Assembly: GCA_900552875.1 (NCBI GenBank)
Contig: USCS01000096.1
Span: 1 to 6,245, forward strand
Direction: 5' to 3'
Length of the DNA stretch: 6,245 bases
Source: an uncultured Collinsella sp.
GTDB lineage: Bacteria > Actinomycetota > Coriobacteriia > Coriobacteriales > Coriobacteriaceae
Shown here: piece after piece, positions 1 to 5,938 of the stretch
Position numbering within the stretch: the stretch's first letter is position 1
Layout: each line of letters opens with the position of its first letter
The notes under the pieces: model-generated
Database searches by the model: none
What the model saw: the letters and a program-made list of their open reading frames with translations, nothing else
Told to the model about the DNA's origin: nothing
Position numbers and translations under genes: made by a program

Positions 1-546
1 GGGGCTCCTGTCGTTTCCGTGCCCCTGGATTGGGTCATAGTGTCTGTGGCGCGTGACGCCGAGTGCCTCGAGTGCGCGACTGTTCAGCCACAGCGTATGC
101 CCGTCGCCCGAATACATAACGCAGGGACGATCGGGGAATGCCGCATCGAGCGACGCCTTGGTAGGATGCTCGGGCGGGTCCCAACGGTAGTCGCGCCAGC
201 CCTGCGTCACAACCCAAGCGTCGTCGGGCAGGTCCTGGGAAAACTCGAGCGCGTGTTGCACCAGCGCCGCCTCGGACGTGCCCATATCCATGAGCATGTA
301 CGGCGAGGAACCGACCGAGGTATGGAAGAAGTGCAGATGAGCGTCATGGAAACCGGGGCAGACAAACTGCTCGCCGTAGTCGATAACCGACGTGGCGGTG
401 GGAGCGGCGGCGATCACGTCATCGGGCGCACCGACTGCGACGATACGGTCGCCTGCGATGGCAATCGCCAGCTCGCGGGCGGTATCGATGCCGTCTTGCG
501 CGGTAAAGACGTTCTTGGAGCGGATAATCCGATCGATATGTTGCAT
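1..546 (-). CDS. YtcJ-like metal-dependent amidohydrolase, N-terminal part (cut by window edge)
   Basis: This is the first 182 residues of an amidohydrolase-superfamily enzyme; the rest lies beyond the left edge. Such enzymes are cytoplasmic and use a TIM-barrel metal site to hydrolyse amide or related C-N bonds. The visible part has the small N-terminal beta-domain (residues 1-60), then the strand-1 metal motif FHDAHLHF with the HxH pair at His70 and His72, a Gln-Gly-Trp at 115-117, and SGDGHTLWLNSRALEALGV near 146-164. The last matches the DGH...NS.AL..G signature of the YtcJ-like (Amidohydro_3) branch. The real substrate cannot be told; this branch is poorly characterised. In-frame ATGs at 546, 552 and 558 are all possible starts. 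I chose 546 because a GGGG run lies 6 nt upstream, but the ribosome binding site is weak. It is transcribed divergently from the M20 hydrolase. Confidence 0.85.
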   Translation of the reverse strand, partial: MQHIDRIIRSKNVFTAQDGIDTARELAIAIAGDRIVAVGAPDDVIAAAPTATSVIDYGEQFVCPGFHDAHLHFFHTSVGSSPYMLMDMGTSEAALVQHALEFSQDLPDDAWVVTQGWRDYRWDPPEHPTKASLDAAFPDRPCVMYSGDGHTLWLNSRALEALGVTRHRHYDPIQGHGNDRSP

Positions 547-633
547 GGGCATCCCCATCTCTGGCAGGAAATTCAACACCCCCGAGTGTACTCCCCCGCC
601 CTTGTAACAAAGCCCCAAGCGGCAAACGGCAAC

Positions 634-663
634 TTTACCAGCCCTAGCGGCAGGTGGCATACT
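634..663 (+). promoter_or_regulatory. Candidate sigma-70-type promoter for the M20 hydrolase
   Basis: A TTTACC box (634-639) and a CATACT box (658-663) are separated by 18 nt, and a TG lies one base before the second box, as in extended -10 promoters. Each hexamer matches the consensus at 4 of 6 positions. It sits about 50 nt before the start codon at 715, in the gap shared with the divergent amidohydrolase. This is pattern matching only. Confidence 0.3.
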
Positions 664-714
664 GGAGAGAGCCTGTACGATTTTGCGATCAACCCAGCAA
701 GGAGCAAATCGACC

Positions 715-2178
715 ATGACGAAGACCAAGGCACAGCAGATTATGGCGGCAACCGAGGTTCGCGCGGCAGACGACGTCACCGCAGCCATCCAAGATATCGC
801 CGCCGAGTTTGAGCCCTACATCATCAAGCAGCGTCGGCACTTCCATAAGCATCCGGAGCTGAGCCTCGCCGAAGAGCGCACAACCTCTGACATCGCCAAC
901 CAGCTCGACGCCATGAATATCCCCTACGAGCGCCCCCTTAAGACGGGTCTGGTGGCGACCCTTCGCGGCACCGCGTCCGACGCCTATCGTGAGGACGGCA
1001 CGCCGCGCCGCCGCATCCTGCTGCGTGCGGATATCGACGCCCTGCCCGTCACCGAGCAGACCGGCGAGGATTTCGCCAGCGTCAACGAGGGCTGCATGCA
1101 CGCCTGCGGCCACGACTGCCATATCGCCATGATGCTCGGCACGCTGCAGATCCTGCGCCATATGACCGACGACATCCACGGCGAGGTCCGCATCGTCTTC
1201 CAGCCCAGCGAGGAAAACGGCCAGGGCGCGAAACTCATGATCGGCACGGGCGTGCTCGACGGCGTCGATGGTGCCTACGCCGCGCACATCTGGAGCGAGG
1301 TCGACGCCGGCACCGTAAGCTGCGAGCCCGGCCCGCGCATGGCCAATACCGACTGGTTCCGCATCGATGTTCGCGGCACCTCGTGCCACGGCGCCATGCC
1401 CCAGCGCGGCCACGACGCCGTCATGGTGGCCGCCGAGATCGTCAATGCCCTGCAGACCATCGTTTCGCGCGAGATCAGCCCCTACGAGCCGGCCGTCATC
1501 ACCGTCGGCGAGCTGCATGGCGGCACCGCGCGCAACGTTATCGCCGGCACGGCCTACCTCGCCGGCACGGTGCGCACCTACGGCGATTCGACCCACGAGG
1601 AAATGCCGGAGCTTATGCGCCGCATCGTTGAGCATACTGCGGCCGCCTTGGGCGCCGAGGCAGAGCTCACCGACTATACCATCGCCAACTACAAGGTCGA
1701 AAACGACGCAGCTTCGAGCGAGCGCTGCCGTCAGGCCGTAATCAAGTGCCTGGGCCCCACCGGTCAAGGCCATTACCGTGGCACGCTTTCGGGCGAGGAT
1801 TTTTCGGAGTACCTGCGCCGCGTACCGGGCGTGCTCGCCTTTGTAGGTACGCGCAACCCCAAGATTGGCGCCACGTACGCCCAACATTCCTGCTTCTACA
1901 AGATCGACGAGACTGTGCTGGCAAAGGGCTCCATGGTGGCCGCCCAGTATGCCATCGACTTTTTGGCCGAGCCCACCCAAGAGGAGCTCGACGGCCCCGC
2001 GATCACCGCGGTCGCCGAAACCAACCCCGATTTGGCCGCCAAGTTGCGCTCTGCCAAGGCCACGTCCGCCGAGGCTCGCGATGCTATCCATGATGCCCGC
2101 ACGGCACGCCATGCCGCCATCAAGGGCATCCATGATGCACGTGCCGCCGCTCGCCGCGAGGAGAAGCACGACGAGTAG
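715..2178 (+). CDS. M20D-family amidohydrolase / peptidase (N-acyl-amino-acid or hippurate hydrolase type)
   Basis: A 487-residue cytoplasmic zinc-type hydrolase that probably removes acyl groups from N-acyl amino acids or cleaves related small amides. Visible family motifs are RADIDALPV (104-112), HACGHD (129-134) with candidate metal ligands Cys131 and His133, QPSEEN (163-168) with the catalytic/metal Glu pair 166-167, AAHIW (189-193) with His191, and QHSCFY (390-395) with His391. The Cys in place of the first His ligand is typical of the M20D branch. The lid/dimerisation domain spans about 210-325 and contains GTSCHGAMPQRGHDAV. The start at 715 is preceded by AAGGAG (699-704). The open frame reaches much further upstream, but that part lies antisense to the amidohydrolase and is not coding. 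Family members usually end near 400 residues. Here about 65 extra residues follow, ending in an Ala/Arg/Lys-rich tail. Substrate unknown; family call firm. Confidence 0.93.
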   Translation: MTKTKAQQIMAATEVRAADDVTAAIQDIAAEFEPYIIKQRRHFHKHPELSLAEERTTSDIANQLDAMNIPYERPLKTGLVATLRGTASDAYREDGTPRRRILLRADIDALPVTEQTGEDFASVNEGCMHACGHDCHIAMMLGTLQILRHMTDDIHGEVRIVFQPSEENGQGAKLMIGTGVLDGVDGAYAAHIWSEVDAGTVSCEPGPRMANTDWFRIDVRGTSCHGAMPQRGHDAVMVAAEIVNALQTIVSREISPYEPAVITVGELHGGTARNVIAGTAYLAGTVRTYGDSTHEEMPELMRRIVEHTAAALGAEAELTDYTIANYKVENDAASSERCRQAVIKCLGPTGQGHYRGTLSGEDFSEYLRRVPGVLAFVGTRNPKIGATYAQHSCFYKIDETVLAKGSMVAAQYAIDFLAEPTQEELDGPAITAVAETNPDLAAKLRSAKATSAEARDAIHDARTARHAAIKGIHDARAAARREEKHDE

Positions 2179-2222
2179 TCGATCCACGACCATCTCGCAG
2201 TCATAGCCGCATCGCGATATCA

Positions 2223-2264
2223 AAGCGGGGGCGGACGCTTCGGCACGTCCGCCCCCGCTTATTT
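2223..2264 (+). terminator. Strong hairpin terminator between convergent genes
   Basis: A perfect 15-bp stem (2223-2237 with 2246-2260) encloses an 8-nt loop containing CTTCGG, followed by ATTT. It lies 44 nt after the stop of the M20 hydrolase. Being a near-symmetric inverted repeat, it may also act on transcripts arriving leftward from the gene ending at 2319, although the T-run on that side is short (TT, then GATAT). Confidence 0.85.
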
Positions 2265-2318
2265 GTCAAGCGCTATTTCTACCGTTTCTACCCCGTCCCC
2301 AAATGGCAGGTGGCAGGG

Positions 2319-3617
2319 TTACTCGTCCTGCGGGTCCTCGTCGGAGCTTGGCGCAGGCTCGGGCTCAGGCGCAGGCTCGGGCTCAGGCGCAGGCTCGGGC
2401 TCAGGCGCAGGCTCGGGCTCCGGTTCCGGCATGGGCGCGGGCTCGGGCTCAGGCGCGGGCTCGGACTCGGGCGCCGCAGCGGAATCGGATACGGGCGCTG
2501 CGTCGGCGCTAAAACCAGCCGGAGCAGACTTCTTCTCAAACGGCAGCACAAAAGTCAGAACGTCGTCCTTATCCTCATCGGCCCATTCGCTTGCATAGCG
2601 TGCAACCCAATAGCCAACGGCACGGTGCTTGAGCATCTTGCCAAAGACCGTGAGGAATACCGTGACAAACGCCGTCAGCACCAAGAACAATACGAGCGTG
2701 ATGCCACCGCCGGTAACAAGCGCCTCAATAGCCGTAGGACGGTAGTAGTAGCTATACATACCGACAGAGGCAATGGTGCCAAAGACGAACGTCAGAATCC
2801 AGGTGACAACGTTGGAAACCAGGCCCGTCAAAAACTCGGGAAGGAACGAAGCGCAGAACAGTTTGGTCTTGTTGTGCTTAAACGCCGCCCAGACCTTGTC
2901 GAGCGAAAACGCGCTCTCCACACGACCGGTCACCGCAAAGTGCATCACGGCGATATCGGCAAACATCTTAAAGAAGACCCCCAGGACCGCCGTGGCAATC
3001 ATAGCCAGGACAAGCAGGCCAAGCGAGCCAAACAGCGCAGCCTCGAGCGCATAAGAGCCGTAATACGAATACGAGCCCGCGGCGCCAATTACCACGCTCT
3101 CCACCAGCGAAAGCACTACGCCGATAACGGGAATGGCAGCGATAACCTCGAGCACGACCGAAATAACGCTCGAAAAGACTCCGAGACCAAACGACGTGGA
3201 ACGCATGAGTGGACGGTCCATGCCGTCATCGACCTTGAGCGAAAGATCACGGCCCCACTCAATACCAAAGCCGGAACCGCACACGCTCGCAATGCAAGCT
3301 GCCAAAAAGCCAATGGCAGCTGCAATACCGCCGATAACGGGAATAAACAGCACGAGTACCGACACAACGCAAATCAGCGCCGGCAAAAACGCGATTTGGC
3401 ATACACGCTGAAGCACGCCCGGGGTCTTGGTCATATCTTGGAACGCCTGAGCCACACAGCCCTTTGGCGCATTCGCCACGGGCGGTTGAGGGGCAAACTG
3501 CTGAGGCTGAGGCTGTCCCTGGGGAGCGGGGCCAGAGGCACCGGCATTAGGAGCACCACACACGCCGCAGAACTTGTCGTTATCGCCCATGGGGGCGCCA
3601 CACTGCGAGCAGAACAT
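2319..3617 (-). CDS. Zinc-ribbon polytopic membrane protein with Pro-Glu repeat tail (DUF4013-like)
   Basis: A 432-residue protein of unknown function. Residues 1-22 form a zinc ribbon with two CxxC knuckles (Cys3/Cys6 and Cys17/Cys20). Residues 23-52 are a Pro/Gln-rich linker. From about 73 to 326 there are roughly six hydrophobic segments (near 73-95, 95-115, 142-178, 190-216, 253-283 and 300-326). The loop DIAVMHFAVTGRVESAFSLD (221-240) resembles the conserved region of DUF4013 membrane proteins, a guess from memory. Residues 375-432 are an acidic disordered tail of EPEPAP repeats. The start at 3617 is preceded by GAAGGG with 8-nt spacing. An in-frame start at 3689 would add 24 residues in front of the zinc ribbon and lacks such a site. 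An even helix count would put both termini in the cytoplasm. It lies 149 nt downstream of the YitT-family gene with no clear terminator between, so partial co-transcription is possible. Confidence 0.85.
   Translation of the reverse strand: MFCSQCGAPMGDNDKFCGVCGAPNAGASGPAPQGQPQPQQFAPQPPVANAPKGCVAQAFQDMTKTPGVLQRVCQIAFLPALICVVSVLVLFIPVIGGIAAAIGFLAACIASVCGSGFGIEWGRDLSLKVDDGMDRPLMRSTSFGLGVFSSVISVVLEVIAAIPVIGVVLSLVESVVIGAAGSYSYYGSYALEAALFGSLGLLVLAMIATAVLGVFFKMFADIAVMHFAVTGRVESAFSLDKVWAAFKHNKTKLFCASFLPEFLTGLVSNVVTWILTFVFGTIASVGMYSYYYRPTAIEALVTGGGITLVLFLVLTAFVTVFLTVFGKMLKHRAVGYWVARYASEWADEDKDDVLTFVLPFEKKSAPAGFSADAAPVSDSAAAPESEPAPEPEPAPMPEPEPEPAPEPEPAPEPEPAPEPEPAPSSDEDPQDE
2342..2470 (-). repeat. 18-bp tandem repeat array encoding EPEPAP units
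   Basis: Three identical 18-bp units (GCGCAGGCTCGGGCTCAG on the plus strand at 2351-2368, 2369-2386 and 2387-2404) are followed by a one-base variant at 2405-2422, a diverged interruption that encodes the Met-Pro, and further partial units to about 2470. The unit length is a multiple of three, so gain or loss of units changes tail length without breaking the reading frame of the zinc-ribbon membrane protein. Confidence 0.9.
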
Positions 3618-3671
3618 AGAATCATCCCTTCGTATCTTGAACAAATCACTTGGATCGCAAACGATGTCTTT

Positions 3672-3708
3672 AGCATCATTATTGCCCAATGTGGGGTCAA
3701 ATACTCAA
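3672..3708 (-). promoter_or_regulatory. Possible promoter for the zinc-ribbon membrane protein
   Basis: On the minus strand an AATAAT box (3683-3678, 5 of 6 matches to the -10 consensus) follows TTGAGT (3708-3703) at 19 nt, slightly long. A better -35-like TTGACC (3700-3695) lies nearby, but it pairs at 17 nt only with a poor GATGCT. The position, 60-90 nt before the start at 3617, is reasonable. Weak evidence. Confidence 0.28.
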
Positions 3709-3766
3709 AGATGACCGATTTGCCAGATACACGGCGCCAGCAGGCGGTTCGTTGAATACGTCTGTG

Positions 3767-4789
3767 CTAGTTCGTTCCGCGGAAGCCCTTGCCGACGATC
3801 TCGGAGCTGTCGACGATCGTGATAAAGGCACCTGGATCGACTTCGCGCGCATAGCGGCGCAGTTGCACGGCCTCGCGACGGCTCAGCACGCTCGTGATCA
3901 CCGTCACGCACTTGCCCGAGAAGGCACCGTAGCCGCGGCTGATGGTCGCCGTGCGGTTGAGATGCTTGACGATAAACTCCTCGACCTTAAGGGGCTCGGA
4001 ACAAATGACCGTGCAGACTTTACGAAGGTGGATGCTCTCGATGGCTTTGTCGACCACAAGCGTCTTGGCAAACAGGCCGAGCACGCAGTACAGACCGACG
4101 CGCGGACCGTACAAGAAGGCCGCGATGGTCACGATGCCGATATCGACCAGCAGCAGCGCACGACCGATCTCAAGCGTGGTGCGGCGTTTGAGGATCATAG
4201 CGAGAATGTCCGTGCCGCCCGTCGAGGCGCCAATATCAAAGACGATAGCGCTGCCGAGCGCCGGCAGAATCACGGCAAAGCACAGGTCAAGCCACATATC
4301 GCCCGTCATCGAGACATCGGTCGGAATAAAGAGCTCAAACAGCGAGACGTAGGCCGAAAGCGCAAACGAGGCAAAGACACTCCAAAGGATTGCCTTGCGC
4401 TCCAAAAAGATAAAACCCAGGATGACCAGGACCGCATTGATAATCCACATAAAGACGCCGACGGGCAGAGTCGGGAACAGCGTGGAAAGAATGACCGACA
4501 CGCCCGAGGTGCCGCCGAAGGCAAAGTGATTGGGGGTTTTAAAGGCCACGATGGCGAACGCCGTGAGGATCAGGCCCAGATTGAGCTCGGCAAAAAAGCG
4601 CGGAAAGCCTGGCTCCTGGCTACGCTTGCGGCCGGCGCGCTCGCCACGTTCGATATCCTCTCGACCGACAACGCGCTCCATCGGCACCACGGGAGGACGA
4701 TGCACCTCCTCGGCAGCACGCGATGCCGCCTCTGCCGCAGCGGCCTCAATCGCCCATGCCTTGCTTTCGGTCTCGTGTTCATCGGCCAT
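3767..4789 (-). CDS. YitT-family membrane protein (DUF161 plus DUF2179)
   Basis: A 340-residue integral membrane protein of the YitT family, whose transport substrate or role is not established. After a hydrophilic Ala/Glu- and Arg-rich N-terminus (1-62), hydrophobic segments run from about 68-82, 92-128, 133-155, 167-187 and 209-245. The family signatures NHFAFGGTSGVSVIL (87-101) and GASTGGTDILAMIL (187-200) mark the two DUF161 halves. The soluble C-terminal DUF2179 domain (about 254-340) ends with the typical DPGAFITIVDSSEIVGKGF (318-336). Family members are usually about 280-290 residues, so the N-terminus is extended by some 50-60 residues. The start at 4789 has GAGGGG 8 nt upstream, which supports the long form. 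It lies downstream of the Asp23 terminator, so it probably has its own promoter within 4790-4905, though I found no convincing one. Confidence 0.92.
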   Translation of the reverse strand: MADEHETESKAWAIEAAAAEAASRAAEEVHRPPVVPMERVVGREDIERGERAGRKRSQEPGFPRFFAELNLGLILTAFAIVAFKTPNHFAFGGTSGVSVILSTLFPTLPVGVFMWIINAVLVILGFIFLERKAILWSVFASFALSAYVSLFELFIPTDVSMTGDMWLDLCFAVILPALGSAIVFDIGASTGGTDILAMILKRRTTLEIGRALLLVDIGIVTIAAFLYGPRVGLYCVLGLFAKTLVVDKAIESIHLRKVCTVICSEPLKVEEFIVKHLNRTATISRGYGAFSGKCVTVITSVLSRREAVQLRRYAREVDPGAFITIVDSSEIVGKGFRGTN

Positions 4790-4878
4790 TACGGCAACCC
4801 CTCGTTAACAATTTGGAAACAATGCGCCCATTAGGGTAACGCGGAACGCGACGATTGCAACCCTTAGTTAGACGAGCG

Positions 4879-4901
4879 GTATGCCTGCATCGGGGGCATA
4901 C
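4879..4901. repeat. Short inverted repeat upstream of the YitT-family gene
   Basis: GTATGCC (4879-4885) and GGCATAC (4895-4901) form a perfect 7-bp inverted repeat around a 9-nt centre. It sits about 90 nt upstream of the YitT-family start and directly beyond the T-rich end of the asp23 terminator. It could be an operator half-site pair or a second small hairpin; the sequence does not decide. Confidence 0.4.
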
Positions 4902-4943
4902 AAATAACGGCCGGCCGCACATACATCCGTGCGACCGGCCGTT
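4902..4943 (-). terminator. Hairpin terminator of the asp23 operon
   Basis: Arms 4906-4920 and 4929-4943 pair at 14 of 15 positions (one mismatch, C4914 against A4934) around an 8-nt loop. Read on the minus strand, the stem ends in GTT and continues ATTTG, a short T-rich tail. It lies about 50 nt after the asp23 stop codon and before the promoter region of the YitT-family gene, so it closes the three-gene cassette. Confidence 0.8.
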
Positions 4944-4994
4944 TGACGTTTTCGCAGATAAAACCTGCCAAAACAAACATCCCTTTTTGGAAGG

Positions 4995-5516
4995 TTATTC
5001 GTGCTGGCTGGTGCGGTGCTCGTACTCCTCGGGGGTGATGACGTCCTCGATGCGCAGGTTGACGCCCGCCACCTCAAGGCCGGTCATCGCGGCCAGACGC
5101 TCGGTGACACGTGCCTTAACATCGTCGAAGATCGCGGGCGCATAGGCGCCGTACTCGATGATGACGGAGATGTTGACGACCACGCGATTGTCATCGGTGA
5201 CCTCGACCGTCACGCCCTTGGTCAGATTCTCGGCACCAAACTGCTCCTGCACAAAGTGCATGAGGTTACCCTTCATGCCCAGAACGTGCGGAACCTCGCG
5301 GGTGGCCATGGCAACGATCTTCTCGATCACGCCGTTGGAATAGGTCAGCGAGTCCTCGGACTCGTCCGTTTCCTCGTCGTCCTCGTCCGCATCGGACTCT
5401 GCCTCTGTCTCGGCGAGGGACTGACCTTCGAGTTCTACATCCTCAGCTTCGGCGACGACCGCCTCGTTCTCCTCGAGCTCGGTATCGGCCACATCGACCT
5501 TCGTATTAAAAGCCAT
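4995..5516 (-). CDS. Asp23/Gls24 family envelope stress response protein
   Basis: A 173-residue protein of the alkaline-shock-protein family. In Staphylococcus aureus, Asp23 is an abundant protein tethered to the membrane by AmaP and linked to cell-envelope stress; the role here is by analogy. The Asp23 domain covers about 56-165. It begins LTYSNGVIEKIVAMATREVPHVLG, has the VEVTDDNRVVVNISVIIEYG strand pair near 104-123, and the closing helix-strand TERLAAMTGLEVAGVNLRIEDV near 138-159. Residues 12-56 are very rich in Glu and Asp and probably disordered. There is no membrane segment. The start at 5516 is preceded by AAGGAGG only 4 nt away, suggesting strong expression. It is the last gene of the cassette, 44 nt after the DUF2273 gene, and is followed by the hairpin at 4906-4943. 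Confidence 0.93.
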   Translation of the reverse strand: MAFNTKVDVADTELEENEAVVAEAEDVELEGQSLAETEAESDADEDDEETDESEDSLTYSNGVIEKIVAMATREVPHVLGMKGNLMHFVQEQFGAENLTKGVTVEVTDDNRVVVNISVIIEYGAYAPAIFDDVKARVTERLAAMTGLEVAGVNLRIEDVITPEEYEHRTSQHE

Positions 5517-5560
5517 GGTTCCTCCTTATGCCTGCCGCGGATGCGACAGTCGAATACATA

Positions 5561-5938
5561 TTAGCGGCCACTAAACAGACGGCCGAAGAAGTTGACGATC
5601 CCGTTCTCGCCGTCGCGAATCTGGCCGATCACAGCGCCGATCAGCACGAAGAATGCAATGACGAGCGTGTCCCACAGGCCCAACGTGAGCACCAACACGG
5701 CGAGGATAAAGCCAGCGACGGCACCGAGCGTGGTGTTGGGATGACGCACAGCATAGCTCCAGATGGCAGCGCCCGTACCCTTGATGAGACCCATAGCCTC
5801 GTTAAAATCCGCGGCTGCCGCATCTTGCAACTCGGTTGCCTCTGCTTTGGAATCAACAGGTTCGCTCGCCGGCGTGGCGCTCTGGTCAATCGTCAGGCGC
5901 GGCGTACGAGCGGTCTTATCTTGATTGGTATCACTCAC
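5561..5938 (-). CDS. DUF2273 small membrane protein of the asp23 operon
   Basis: A 125-residue protein with two closely spaced membrane helices (about 70-88 and 91-107) joined by the GLWDT turn. The region TLGLWDTLVIAFFVLIGAVIG (85-105) is the DUF2273 pattern found next to asp23 and amaP in Gram-positive bacteria. Its exact role is unknown; it is presumed to belong to the membrane-anchored Asp23 assembly. The GTG start at 5938 is chosen because a GGAGG (5949-5945) lies 6 nt upstream and no ATG occurs before residue 49. The start overlaps the end of the AmaP-like gene by 8 nt, which suggests translational coupling. The family is usually 60-80 residues; here about 60 extra hydrophilic residues precede the helices, with an amphipathic-looking stretch near 38-55. 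Confidence 0.87.
   Translation of the reverse strand: MSDTNQDKTARTPRLTIDQSATPASEPVDSKAEATELQDAAAADFNEAMGLIKGTGAAIWSYAVRHPNTTLGAVAGFILAVLVLTLGLWDTLVIAFFVLIGAVIGQIRDGENGIVNFFGRLFSGR

Noticed and set aside
19..714. Upstream in-frame extension of the M20 hydrolase to a start at 19
   Set aside because: It lies antisense to a clear YtcJ-like amidohydrolase, has no family match, and a good ribosome binding site precedes the ATG at 715.
649..2315. Shared 11-mer GGCAGGTGGCA at 649-659 and 2305-2315
   Set aside because: Several 11-base matches are expected by chance in a window of this size and GC content, and the flanks do not match.
2342..2470. Tandem repeats as a CRISPR-like array
   Set aside because: The 18-bp units are contiguous with no spacers and encode a regular Pro-Glu tail in frame.
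3618..3689. Longer start for the zinc-ribbon protein at 3689
   Set aside because: It would add 24 residues before the ribbon; GAAGGG placed 8 nt before 3617 favours the shorter form, and this stretch holds the likely promoter.
2310..3755. 481-codon plus-strand open frame across the zinc-ribbon gene
   Set aside because: Arg/Gly/His-rich composition with no domain or ribosome binding site. It is the mirror of a real gene whose zinc ribbon and membrane helices are clear on the other strand.
3689..4834. 381-codon plus-strand open frame across the YitT-family gene
   Set aside because: It is antisense to a gene with strong family signatures, has low-complexity charged composition and no motif.
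4790..4905. Promoter for the YitT-family gene (TTGCAA followed by CCTAAT)
   Set aside because: The spacing of about 19 nt and weak hexamers were not convincing enough to list.
5001..5564. 187-codon plus-strand open frame across asp23
   Set aside because: Its translation is a His/Asp/Leu-rich mirror of the Asp23 coding strand, and it crosses both the start of asp23 and the stop of the DUF2273 gene.
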